From JACQAI01 sp035507915 (GTDB taxonomy: Bacteria; Pseudomonadota; Alphaproteobacteria; Elsterales; Elsteraceae): a stretch of DNA of 13,624 bases. Shown in pieces: positions 1-6,523 of this stretch. Within the stretch, counting starts at the first letter, position 1. Each line of letters starts with the position of its first letter. The stretch is taken from positions 1 through 13,624 of the forward strand of contig DATJNS010000275.1 of the NCBI GenBank assembly GCA_035507915.1. The letters are read 5' to 3'. The notes under the pieces were generated by a model that searched no databases, was not told the DNA's origin, and was given only the letters and a program-made list of their open reading frames with translations. Position numbers and translations under genes: made by a program.

Positions 1-53
1 GCGGCGGTCGCCCCCGCGGCGGCGCGCGTCGTGGTCGCCGGCGTATCGGGCAT
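1..53 (-). CDS. N-terminus of a divergently transcribed gene, truncated by the window edge; function unknown
   Basis: Reading the minus strand, an ATG at 53-51 opens a frame that stays open to the left edge and starts MPDTPATTTRAAAGATA. Five bases upstream of the ATG lies an excellent Shine-Dalgarno sequence, GGGAGGA (65-59). A sigma70-like promoter sits about 30 bases further upstream in the right orientation. Start codon, ribosome site and promoter together make a real gene start likely, although only 17 codons are visible. The low-complexity Ala/Thr N-terminus gives no family signal. Its position, divergent from hmgA with an inverted repeat over its own promoter, would suit a regulator or transporter of the homogentisate pathway. 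That is inference from context only. Confidence 0.55.
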   Translation of the reverse strand, partial: MPDTPATTTRAAAGATA

Positions 54-78
54 GGCGGTCCTCCCGGTGTCAGGTCCT

Positions 79-103
79 GCTCGCCTTTATAGGAACAGCG
101 AGC
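79..103. promoter_or_regulatory. Inverted repeat GCTCGC-N13-GCGAGC overlapping the -10 region; candidate operator
   Basis: Perfect 6-base half-sites at 79-84 and 98-103 flank the -10 box of the minus-strand promoter, so a bound dimer would block that promoter and could also affect hmgA. The geometry (25 bases overall) suits a dimeric repressor of the MarR, TetR or IclR type, families known to control homogentisate operons. A second GC-only palindrome (106-112 / 115-121) overlaps the -35 box but may be chance in such GC-rich DNA. No regulator gene is visible, so the identity of the binder is unknown. Confidence 0.4.
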
Positions 104-114
104 GCGCGCGCCAA
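86..114 (-). promoter_or_regulatory. Sigma70-type promoter for the truncated left-edge gene
   Basis: On the minus strand TTGGCG (114-109, 4 of 6 to the -35 consensus) is followed after exactly 17 bases by TATAAA (91-86, 5 of 6 to the -10 consensus). The predicted transcript would begin near 79 and leave a leader of about 26 bases carrying the GGGAGGA ribosome site. It is the best sigma70 match I found in the window. No equally good promoter was found for hmgA on the other strand of the same spacer. Confidence 0.55.
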
Positions 115-189
115 GGCGCGCCGCCGGGAGATGCCGACGGCGCGCGGGATGTGGTGGTGGACGACGGTTACTTTTCCGGGAGATTGCCA

Positions 190-1500
190 GTGACAGCGCC
201 AGGCTACATGACCGGCTTCGGCAACCATTTCGCCACCGAGGCCATCCCCGGCGCCCTGCCGGTCGGCCAGAACTCGCCCCAGCGCCCGCCGCTCGGGCTC
301 TATACCGAGCAGATCAGCGGCACGCCGTTCACCGCGCCGCGCGCGGCGAACCGGCGCACCTGGCTCTACCGCATCCGGCCCTCGGCCATGCATCCGCCGT
401 TCAAACGCCTCGCCGACGGGCTGGTGCGCAGCGCGCCGTTCGACGAGGTCGAGCCGCCGCCCAATCGGCTGCGCTGGAACCCGCTCGCCCTGCCGAGCAC
501 GCCGACCGACTTCGTCGACGGGCTGGCGACCATGGGCGGCAGCGGCGACGTCAAGCTGCAGACCGGCATCGCGATCCACGTCTATCGCGCCAACCGCTCG
601 ATGACCGAGCGCGTGTTCGTCGACGCCGACGGCGAGCTCGTGATCGTGCCGCAGCAGGGTCGCCTCCTGCTGCGCACCGAGCTCGGCGTCATCGAGGCGG
701 CGCCCGGCGAGCTGGTGGTCGTGCCGCGCGGCCTGCGCTTCCGCGTCGAGCTGCCGGACGGCACGGCGCGCGGCTGGATCGGCGAGAACTACGGCGCGTT
801 CCTGCGCCTGCCCGAGCTGGGGCCGATCGGCGCCAACGCGCTCGCCAATCCGCGCGACTTCCTGGCACCGGTGGCGGCCTTCGAGGATCGCGACGCGCCG
901 ATCCAGGTGGTCCAGAAGTTCGCCGGCCATCTGTGGGCTGCCGACTACGACCACTCGCCGCTCGACGTCGTCGCCTGGCACGGCAACCACGTGCCCTACA
1001 AGTACGACCTCGCGCGTTTCAACGTGCTGGGCACGGTCAGCTTCGACCATCCGGATCCGTCGATCTTCACCGTGCTGACCGCGCCGACCGACACACTAGG
1101 CACCGCCAACCTCGACGTCGTCGTGTTCCCGCCGCGCTGGATGGTCGCCGAGCACACCTTCCGGCCGCCCTGGTTCCACCGCAACATGATGAGCGAGTTC
1201 TTGGGCCTCATTCGCGGCGTCTACGATGCCAAGGCCGAGGGTTTTCCGCCGGGCGGCATGAGCCTGCACAATTCGATGGCGGCGCACGGACCCGACGTCG
1301 CGACCTTCGAAAAGGCGTCGCACGCCGCGCTTGCGCCGCATTACCTGGCCGACGTGCTCGCCTTCATGTTCGAGACGCGCTACGTCGTGCGCCCGACGCG
1401 TTTCGCGCTCGAGACCGAGGCGCTGCAAGCCGACTACGACGCCTGTTGGCAGGGTTTCCGAAGGTCGTTCGGCGCATCGTCGGGGGGCAAGCCGTCATGA
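190..1500 (+). CDS. hmgA: Homogentisate 1,2-dioxygenase
   Basis: Fe(II)-dependent ring-cleaving dioxygenase that converts homogentisate to maleylacetoacetate in tyrosine and phenylalanine degradation; cytoplasmic. The 436-residue product has the usual family length. The N-terminal sequence GYMTGFGNHFATEA is typical. The iron ligands of the human enzyme (His335, Glu341, His371) correspond by motif and exact spacing to His330 and Glu336 in PPWFHRNMMSEF and to His366 in AAHGPD. The catalytic His292 corresponds to His287 in FDHPDPSIF. I chose GTG at 190 because CGGGAG at 177-182 sits seven bases upstream and the conserved sequence starts at once. The frame is open back to 31, but those extra residues are low complexity. 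The stop overlaps the fahA start (ATGA), so the two are translationally coupled. Confidence 0.97.
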   Translation: MTAPGYMTGFGNHFATEAIPGALPVGQNSPQRPPLGLYTEQISGTPFTAPRAANRRTWLYRIRPSAMHPPFKRLADGLVRSAPFDEVEPPPNRLRWNPLALPSTPTDFVDGLATMGGSGDVKLQTGIAIHVYRANRSMTERVFVDADGELVIVPQQGRLLLRTELGVIEAAPGELVVVPRGLRFRVELPDGTARGWIGENYGAFLRLPELGPIGANALANPRDFLAPVAAFEDRDAPIQVVQKFAGHLWAADYDHSPLDVVAWHGNHVPYKYDLARFNVLGTVSFDHPDPSIFTVLTAPTDTLGTANLDVVVFPPRWMVAEHTFRPPWFHRNMMSEFLGLIRGVYDAKAEGFPPGGMSLHNSMAAHGPDVATFEKASHAALAPHYLADVLAFMFETRYVVRPTRFALETEALQADYDACWQGFRRSFGASSGGKPS

Positions 1501-2813
1501 GCACGACGAACCAGACGCACGATCCGAAGCGGCTGAGCTGGGTCGAGGCCGCCAACGCGCGCGATACGGCATTCCCGGTCCAGAATCTGCCGTACGGTAT
1601 CTTTCACCGCGCCGGCGAGGCGCCGCGCGCCGGCGTCGCGATCGGCGACCAGGTCCTCGACCTCGCGGCGGCGCGCCGCGCCGGGTTGATCGATGGCCGC
1701 GCCGCCGACACCTGCGGCGACCCGACGCTCAACCGCCTGATGGCACTCGGCCCGGCCGACTGGTCGCGCCTGCGCGGGCAGATCTCCGACTGCCTCACGA
1801 GCGACGGCGAGCGCGCCGACGACTGCCGGCGGCGCGCCGGCGAGCTGCTGGTGCCCATGGTCGACGCGATCATGGCGTTGCCCGCGGAGATCGGCGACTA
1901 CACCGATTTCTTCACGTCGATCTACCACGCCACCAATGCCGGGCGCATGTTCCGCCCCGACAATCCGCTGCAGCCCAACTTCAAGTACGTGCCGGTCGCC
2001 TACCACAGTCGCGCCTCGTCGGTCGTGGTGGGCGGCACGCCGGTGCGCCGACCGCACGGGCAGTCGCGCGGCCCCGACGATCCGGCTCCCGGGTTCGGTC
2101 CGTCGCGCCGGCTGGACTACGAGTGCGAGCTCGGGTTCTTCATCGGCACCGGCAACAAGCTGGGCGAACCGGTTCCGGTGGCGCGCGCGGCCGCGCACGT
2201 CTTCGGTTTCTGCCTGCTCAACGACTGGTCGGCGCGCGACATCCAGGGCTGGGAGTCGCAGCCCCTCGGGCCGTTCCTCGGCAAGAGCTTCTCGACCTCG
2301 ATCTCGCCCTGGGTCGTGACCGCCGAGGCGCTGGCGCCGTTCCGCTGCCCGGCCTTCGCGCGCGCCGCCGGCGATCCCGCGCCGCTGCCCCATCTCGCGT
2401 CACCCGACGAGGCGGCGCGCGGCGGCCTCGACATCGTCATGGAGGTGTGGCTGCACACCGAGCGCATGCGCCGGGAGAACGCCGCGCCGACGCGGCTGTC
2501 GCGCAGCAACGCGCGCGACTGCTACTGGACGGTCGGCCAGATGGTCGCGCATCACACCTCCAACGGCTGCAATCTGCGCCCGGGCGATCTGTGCGCGACC
2601 GGCACGGTGTCGGGCGAGACCAAGGACTCGCTCGGCTGCATGCTCGAGCTCACCTGGGGCGGCAGCCAGCCCGTCACTCTGCCGAACGGCGAGACGCGGC
2701 GCTTTCTCGAAGACGGCGACGACCTCATGCTGCGCGCCCACTGCGCGCGCGACGGCGCGGTGTCGATCGGCTTCGGCGAGTGCCGCGGCCGGGTGCTGCC
2801 GGCCGCGCCTTGA
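1497..2813 (+). CDS. fahA: Fumarylacetoacetase (fumarylacetoacetate hydrolase)
   Basis: Hydrolyses fumarylacetoacetate to fumarate and acetoacetate, the last step of homogentisate degradation. The 438-residue protein has an N-terminal FAH domain up to about residue 120 and a C-terminal catalytic domain. The metal-site residues of the human enzyme (Asp126, Glu199, Glu201, Asp233) align at constant spacing with Asp137 in GDYTDFF, Glu209 and Glu211 in DYECELGFFIG, and Asp243 in LLNDWSARDIQGWE. The catalytic His133 corresponds to His144 in SIYHATNAG. LGPFLGKSF and SGETKDSLGC are further family signatures. The ATG shares bases with the hmgA stop. Maleylacetoacetate isomerase, which normally supplies the substrate, is not next to it here. 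Confidence 0.96.
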   Translation: MSTTNQTHDPKRLSWVEAANARDTAFPVQNLPYGIFHRAGEAPRAGVAIGDQVLDLAAARRAGLIDGRAADTCGDPTLNRLMALGPADWSRLRGQISDCLTSDGERADDCRRRAGELLVPMVDAIMALPAEIGDYTDFFTSIYHATNAGRMFRPDNPLQPNFKYVPVAYHSRASSVVVGGTPVRRPHGQSRGPDDPAPGFGPSRRLDYECELGFFIGTGNKLGEPVPVARAAAHVFGFCLLNDWSARDIQGWESQPLGPFLGKSFSTSISPWVVTAEALAPFRCPAFARAAGDPAPLPHLASPDEAARGGLDIVMEVWLHTERMRRENAAPTRLSRSNARDCYWTVGQMVAHHTSNGCNLRPGDLCATGTVSGETKDSLGCMLELTWGGSQPVTLPNGETRRFLEDGDDLMLRAHCARDGAVSIGFGECRGRVLPAAP

Positions 2814-3421
2814 TCGCGCCCGCCCGGCTGGTCTTCCTGCCCGGCGCCGGCGGCGACCCGACGTTCTGGCATGCGGCCGGTGCGCTGTTGCCGGCTGCGT
2901 GGCCCAAGACCTTTCTCGGCTGGCCCGGGCTCGGCGACCAGAAGCACGATCCGGGCGTGCGCGGCCTCGACGATCTGGTGCGCCTGGCCGGCGCCGCTCT
3001 CGACGCGCCGAGCGCGGTGATCGCCCAGTCGATGGGCGGCATCGTCGCGGTCCGGCTGGCGCTCGCCCGTGCCGAGCGCGTCACCCATCTCGTGCTGGTC
3101 GCGACCTCGGGCGGCGTCGACGTGGCGCGCCTGGGCGCCGCCGATTGGCGTGCCGACTACCGCCGCCTCTACCCGAACGCGGCCCCGTGGATCCTCGACG
3201 TGCGCCCCGATCACACGGCGGAGATCGCGCGCATCGCGACGCCGACCCTCCTGATCTGGGGCGACCGCGATCCGATCAGCCCGGTCGCGGTCGGCGCGCA
3301 TCTGGCGAGCCTGCTGCCGCGCGCGCGCCTGGCCGTGGTGCCCGGCGGCACTCATGCGCTCGCCATGGAGCACGCCGCGACGGTCGCAGCCCTGATTCGG
3401 GATCACCTCGAAGCGGTCTGA
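2810..3421 (+). CDS. Small alpha/beta hydrolase, third gene of the hmgA-fahA operon
   Basis: A 203-residue alpha/beta-hydrolase-fold protein with a complete apparent triad: Ser74 in AQSMGG, Asp154 in WGDRDPIS and His182 in GGTHAL. LPGAGGDPTFW near residue 10 is the oxyanion-side loop that follows strand 3. The protein is shorter than typical members (about 250-280 residues), and the cap between Ser and Asp is reduced to roughly residues 103-140. I take TTG at 2810 as start because it overlaps the fahA TGA (TTGA) and the first beta-strand begins within six residues; no later ATG preserves that strand. Translation therefore depends on coupling to fahA. The substrate is unknown. Context suggests an ester, thioester or lactone met during aromatic catabolism (inference). 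Confidence 0.85.
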   Translation: MIAPARLVFLPGAGGDPTFWHAAGALLPAAWPKTFLGWPGLGDQKHDPGVRGLDDLVRLAGAALDAPSAVIAQSMGGIVAVRLALARAERVTHLVLVATSGGVDVARLGAADWRADYRRLYPNAAPWILDVRPDHTAEIARIATPTLLIWGDRDPISPVAVGAHLASLLPRARLAVVPGGTHALAMEHAATVAALIRDHLEAV

Positions 3422-3435
3422 GCCCGCGGCTCAGA
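3417..3435. terminator. Bidirectional hairpin that contains both stop codons
   Basis: TCTGAGCC (3417-3424) and GGCTCAGA (3428-3435) form a perfect 8-base-pair stem around a CGC loop. The hydrolase stop TGA (3419-3421) and the stop of the converging MetE-like gene (3431-3433 read in reverse) lie symmetrically in the two arms. It can terminate transcripts from both sides. There is no T-run, so intrinsic termination strength is uncertain. Confidence 0.45.
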
Positions 3436-4594
3436 ACAGGCGGCTCGACGCCAGGCGCGCGCCTTCGCTCAAGCTCGCGAGCTTGGCCCACACGACGTCC
3501 TCGGCGACGCGGCCGCGGCCCGCGATGGTCTCGAAGCCGCAATCGGTGCCGGCGATCACGCGGCCGGGGTCGCCGACCACCGCGGCGACGCGCTCCAGCC
3601 GCTCGGCGACGACCTCCGGATGCTCGACGAAGTTGGTCGTGGTGTCGATCACGCCGGCGACGATGGTGCGGTCGTCGCCGAGGAGATCGCGCAGGTGGCG
3701 ATACTCGTGAGCGTGGCGCGGATTGGCGAACGGCAGCACGAAGCCGCCGACCGCAGCCTGGCCGAGGATCGGGATGATGTCGGCGAGCGGAACGTCGCAA
3801 TCGTGCGGCCCCTCGTAGTTGCCCCAGCACACGTGCAACCGTACGCGCTCGCGCGGGATGCCATCGAGCGCGCGGTTGAGCGCCGTGACGACCCGCTCGA
3901 CGAACCCCAGAAACGCCGCGAGCGGACGATCCTGGTAGGTGTTGTGCCGTTCGCGCGCCAGGTCCGGACAATCGAGCTGCAGCAGGAAGCCCTGCGCGAC
4001 GATGGTCTGGTATTCGGTGCGCAACGCGGCCGCAAGCGCGCCGAGATAGCTCGCCTCGTCGGGGTAGAACTCGTTGCGTGCGATCGCCGACACCATGCCG
4101 GGCGACGGCGCGGTGAGAAAGGCGTCGGCGACGCGGGTCGCCTGCGCATCGAGCACGGCGCGGAAATCGCGGCACTCGGCCTCGACCGCCGTCGCATCCG
4201 GATAGCCGATTGGACCGATCGCCTTGGGCAAGCCGCCGATGTCGTCGACCGCGGGGCGGGCCGTCATGGTGCGGCGTAGCTGCTCGAGGAACATCGGGTA
4301 GCGCTCGAGGTCGGCGCGCTGGCGGCGCTGCCACGACCCGCCGAGCCCGGTCATGCGGTCGCGCACATAGAGCACGAAGGAGTCGCGCTGCACCTCGCCG
4401 TTGTTCGGGATGTCGATGCCGGCGGCGAGCTGGCGCGGCACGACGTCGTCGAGCGCGGCGCGGCCTGCCGCGGTCAGCGCTCCCTCGTCGACCGTCTCGC
4501 CGCGCGAACGCTGTGCATACAGCAGCGTCAGAGCTTCCGGCCGCGGCAGGCTGCCGGTGTGGGTCGTCAGGATTCGATTTTGGCGTTGCGTCAT
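3431..4594 (-). CDS. MetE-like (cobalamin-independent methionine synthase C-domain) family protein, paralog A
   Basis: A 387-residue single-domain member of the UROD/MetE-like superfamily, equivalent to the C-terminal half of methionine synthase MetE. The N-terminus reads ILTTHTGSLPRP, the usual start of the TIM barrel. Two of the zinc-binding elements are present: His254/Cys256 in HVCWGNYEG and Cys352 in GTDCGFE. The position where the family normally has a Glu ligand, before the ANPRH motif, reads GFVLPFANPRHAHE, so a Pro stands there. Such stand-alone proteins usually do not make methionine; relatives include methyl- and alkyl-thiol transferases such as epoxyalkane:CoM transferase. Substrate unknown. 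The ATG at 4594 has GGGGAGA six bases upstream. The gene is divergent from the dehydrogenase at 4683. Confidence 0.9.
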   Translation of the reverse strand: MTQRQNRILTTHTGSLPRPEALTLLYAQRSRGETVDEGALTAAGRAALDDVVPRQLAAGIDIPNNGEVQRDSFVLYVRDRMTGLGGSWQRRQRADLERYPMFLEQLRRTMTARPAVDDIGGLPKAIGPIGYPDATAVEAECRDFRAVLDAQATRVADAFLTAPSPGMVSAIARNEFYPDEASYLGALAAALRTEYQTIVAQGFLLQLDCPDLARERHNTYQDRPLAAFLGFVERVVTALNRALDGIPRERVRLHVCWGNYEGPHDCDVPLADIIPILGQAAVGGFVLPFANPRHAHEYRHLRDLLGDDRTIVAGVIDTTTNFVEHPEVVAERLERVAAVVGDPGRVIAGTDCGFETIAGRGRVAEDVVWAKLASLSEGARLASSRLF

Positions 4595-4623
4595 CGGGCG
4601 TCTCCCCGGGTAGCATCGTGGGG

Positions 4624-4667
4624 CACCCCGGCAAGTCAAGCGCGCGAGCGCTCGCCACCCCGGCAAG
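4624..4667. promoter_or_regulatory. Divergent spacer with a 12-base direct repeat around a 12-base palindrome
   Basis: In the 88-base spacer between the divergent MetE-like gene and the dehydrogenase gene, CACCCCGGCAAG occurs twice (4624-4635 and 4656-4667). The offset is 32 bases, about three helical turns. Between the copies lies the perfect palindrome GCGAGCGCTCGC (4644-4655). The arrangement resembles a control site for both genes. The second repeat copy overlaps the AAGGGAG ribosome site of the plus-strand gene. No clear -35/-10 pair was recognised. No regulator gene directly adjoins, so the binding partner is unknown. Confidence 0.4.
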
Positions 4668-4682
4668 GGAGCATCGACCGTC

Positions 4683-5603
4683 ATGACAGAAACGACCATG
4701 CGAAACACCGCCGTCATCGGGCTCGGCCAGATGGGTCGCGGCATCGCGGCCAACCTCGATCGCGCCGGCCTGCTCGCCGCCGCATGGGACATCGATCCGG
4801 CCGCCTTCGCGCGGGCCGGCCTCTCGTCCGCGGTCGCGAACTCACCGCCGGGCACGCTCGACGCGCGCGGCGCCATGGTGTTGTTCGTCGTGCCCAGTTC
4901 GCGCGAGATCGAAGCCTGCCTGGTTGGCGCCGACGGATTGCTGGCGACGGACGCCCGCGATCAGATCCTGGTCGATCTCACCACCTCGAACCCGGCCGAC
5001 ACCGCGCGCTTGGCCGAATGCGCGCGCGCGGCCGGCCGCACCTATATCGACGGGGGCATGACGGGCGGGGCGGCCGGGGCGGACAGCGGACGCCTCACCT
5101 TGATGCTGGGCGGCGACACGGCGGCGGTCGAGCGCTGCCGGCCGATCCTCGAGCGCATCGCGGCGAAGATCTTCCATGTCGGCGGGTCGGGCGCGGGTCA
5201 TACCCTGAAGCTGATCCACAACATGATCCTGCACACCGGCTTCCTGGCGACCTGCGAGGGCTGCCGCCTGGCGGAGCGCGCCGGACTCGATCTCGCGACG
5301 GTGATCGAGGTGCTGAATGCCGGCAACGCGCGCAGCTTCGTGACCGAAGTGCGGTTCCCCAAGCACATCGTCTCGCAGACCTTCGACGGTCGCTCGCGGG
5401 TCGCGAACCTGGCGAAGGACCTCGGCATGGCGGTCGACTTGGCCCAGGCGCTCGGCGCTCCGGCCATCTACGGCCCGCTCACCGCGGCGCTGCTCGATTG
5501 CGCCGTGCGCTCGGGCCGCGCCGACGACGATTTCACGCGGCTCTACACCATCATGGACGATTTGCTGACGAGTCACGCCGCCGGCCGGTCGACGCTTCCA
5601 TGA
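4683..5603 (+). CDS. NAD(P)-dependent 3-hydroxyisobutyrate-dehydrogenase-like oxidoreductase
   Basis: A 306-residue beta-hydroxyacid dehydrogenase. The N-terminal Rossmann domain carries the dinucleotide motif GLGQMG (residues 13-18). YIDGGMTGG (121-129) corresponds to the substrate-binding D-x-P-V-S-G-G motif, and the catalytic Lys is Lys176 in GAGHTLKLIHN, with Asn180 four residues later. The C-terminal part is the all-helical domain. Asp36/Asp38 after the second strand suggest a preference for NAD over NADP. Likely reaction: reversible oxidation of a 3-hydroxy acid to its semialdehyde or keto form; the substrate cannot be named. The start ATG has AAGGGAG eleven bases upstream. The ATG at 4698 is an alternative that loses five residues. 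The stop overlaps the start of the next gene (ATGA), so the two are co-translated. Confidence 0.92.
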   Translation: MTETTMRNTAVIGLGQMGRGIAANLDRAGLLAAAWDIDPAAFARAGLSSAVANSPPGTLDARGAMVLFVVPSSREIEACLVGADGLLATDARDQILVDLTTSNPADTARLAECARAAGRTYIDGGMTGGAAGADSGRLTLMLGGDTAAVERCRPILERIAAKIFHVGGSGAGHTLKLIHNMILHTGFLATCEGCRLAERAGLDLATVIEVLNAGNARSFVTEVRFPKHIVSQTFDGRSRVANLAKDLGMAVDLAQALGAPAIYGPLTAALLDCAVRSGRADDDFTRLYTIMDDLLTSHAAGRSTLP

Positions 5604-6523
5604 GTGCCCCCGTGCTGCTGCGTTGCGCCGGCTACCAGGGCGAGGCCTCGGTGCATACGCGCGGCCTGCGCGCGTTCGCCGCCGCGCTCGAGACGACGGG
5701 CAGCGATGTGACGGTCGAGATCACGGCCAACGTGACAGCGCGCGGCGAGCCGGCCGCGGCGCTGCCCGGTCTGGTCGAACGCGGCGCGCTCGACCTGTGC
5801 TATTTCAACTCGAGCTATCTCGCCGAGCGCGTGCCGGCGCTGCGCGCGCTCGACCTGCCCTTCCTGGTCACGGAACGCACGCGGGCCTACGCCATGCTCG
5901 ACGGCGCGCTCGGCCGGCACCTCGTCGCGGCCATCGAGGCGACGACCGGCTTCCAGGTCCTGGCGTTCTGGGACAACGGCTTCCGCCACATCACGAACCG
6001 CGTGCGGCCGATCCGCGGTCCGCACGACTGCGCCGGCCTGCGCCTGCGCACCGTCGACAGCGCCCTGCACCAGGAGATCTTCCGCGCGCTCGGCTTCGAG
6101 CCGATCGCGATCGACGTCAAGGATCTGCCGGACGCGGTCGTCTCGGGACGCGTCGACGCGCAGGAGAACCCGCTGACCAATACGGTGAACTTCGGGCTGC
6201 AGCGGACCCACCGGCACATCAGCCTGACGGCGCATTTCTTCGGCGTCGCGCTGGTGCTGGTCAATCGCGCGCGCTTCCAGACGTGGCCGGCTTCCGCGCT
6301 GACCGCGATCCGCGACGCGCTCGCCGCGGCGACCGCCGCGCAGCGCCGCTTCGCGGCCGACGAGGACGCGGTGTGCCTGAAGCTGCTGGCGGCCGAGGGC
6401 TGCACGATCGTCGGCCCGGACGCGATCGACCTCGCCGCGTTCGACGCCGCGGTCGCCGCGATCCGCCGGCGCGAGACCGCCGCGCTCGATCCGGACGTCG
6501 TGGCCGCGCTCGACGCGCCTTAA
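5600..6523 (+). CDS. TRAP-type DctP-family solute-binding protein lacking a signal peptide
   Basis: A 307-residue protein matching the mature part of DctP periplasmic binding proteins. It has an early SVHTRGLRAFAAALE helix, LVERGALDLCYFN (58-70), FWDNGFRHITN (123-133), Arg150 in AGLRLRTVDS at the position of the conserved carboxylate-binding Arg, and the signature VSGRVDAQENPL (181-192). DctP proteins normally start with an export signal and work with DctQ/DctM membrane subunits. Here the first residues MSAPVLLRCAGYQG are already the first strand of the fold, nothing hydrophobic precedes them in frame, and no DctQM gene is in the window. As written it would be cytoplasmic. The ATG overlaps the stop of the dehydrogenase gene. 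It could be a cytoplasmic ligand sensor or a protein that lost export (inference). Confidence 0.88.
   Translation: MSAPVLLRCAGYQGEASVHTRGLRAFAAALETTGSDVTVEITANVTARGEPAAALPGLVERGALDLCYFNSSYLAERVPALRALDLPFLVTERTRAYAMLDGALGRHLVAAIEATTGFQVLAFWDNGFRHITNRVRPIRGPHDCAGLRLRTVDSALHQEIFRALGFEPIAIDVKDLPDAVVSGRVDAQENPLTNTVNFGLQRTHRHISLTAHFFGVALVLVNRARFQTWPASALTAIRDALAAATAAQRRFAADEDAVCLKLLAAEGCTIVGPDAIDLAAFDAAVAAIRRRETAALDPDVVAALDAP

Noticed and set aside
106..121. GCGCGCC-AA-GGCGCGC palindrome upstream of hmgA
   Set aside because: It consists of simple CG alternation in very GC-rich DNA, and the two-base loop does not make a stable hairpin; kept only as a note in the operator entry.
31..189. N-terminal extension of hmgA to 31
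   Set aside because: The 53 extra residues are not family-like and would cover the divergent promoter; GTG 190 has a well-placed ribosome site.
933..1496. Open frame extending fahA upstream to 933
   Set aside because: It overlaps hmgA in another frame and is arginine-rich. The ATG at 1497 with the ATGA overlap begins the natural protein at family length.
3276..4658. Alternative long minus-strand frame across MetE-like paralog A
   Set aside because: Arginine-rich out-of-frame translation of the real gene, without motifs.
4671..4683. GCATCGACCGTCA shared with 12094-12106 upstream of another gene
   Set aside because: A 13-base match between two places in 13.6 kb of GC-rich sequence is close to chance and the flanks differ.
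4559..5599. In-frame upstream extension of the DctP gene that might hold a signal peptide
   Set aside because: The frame runs through the dehydrogenase gene and is Arg/Gly-rich with no hydrophobic segment; the residues just before the ATG are polar.
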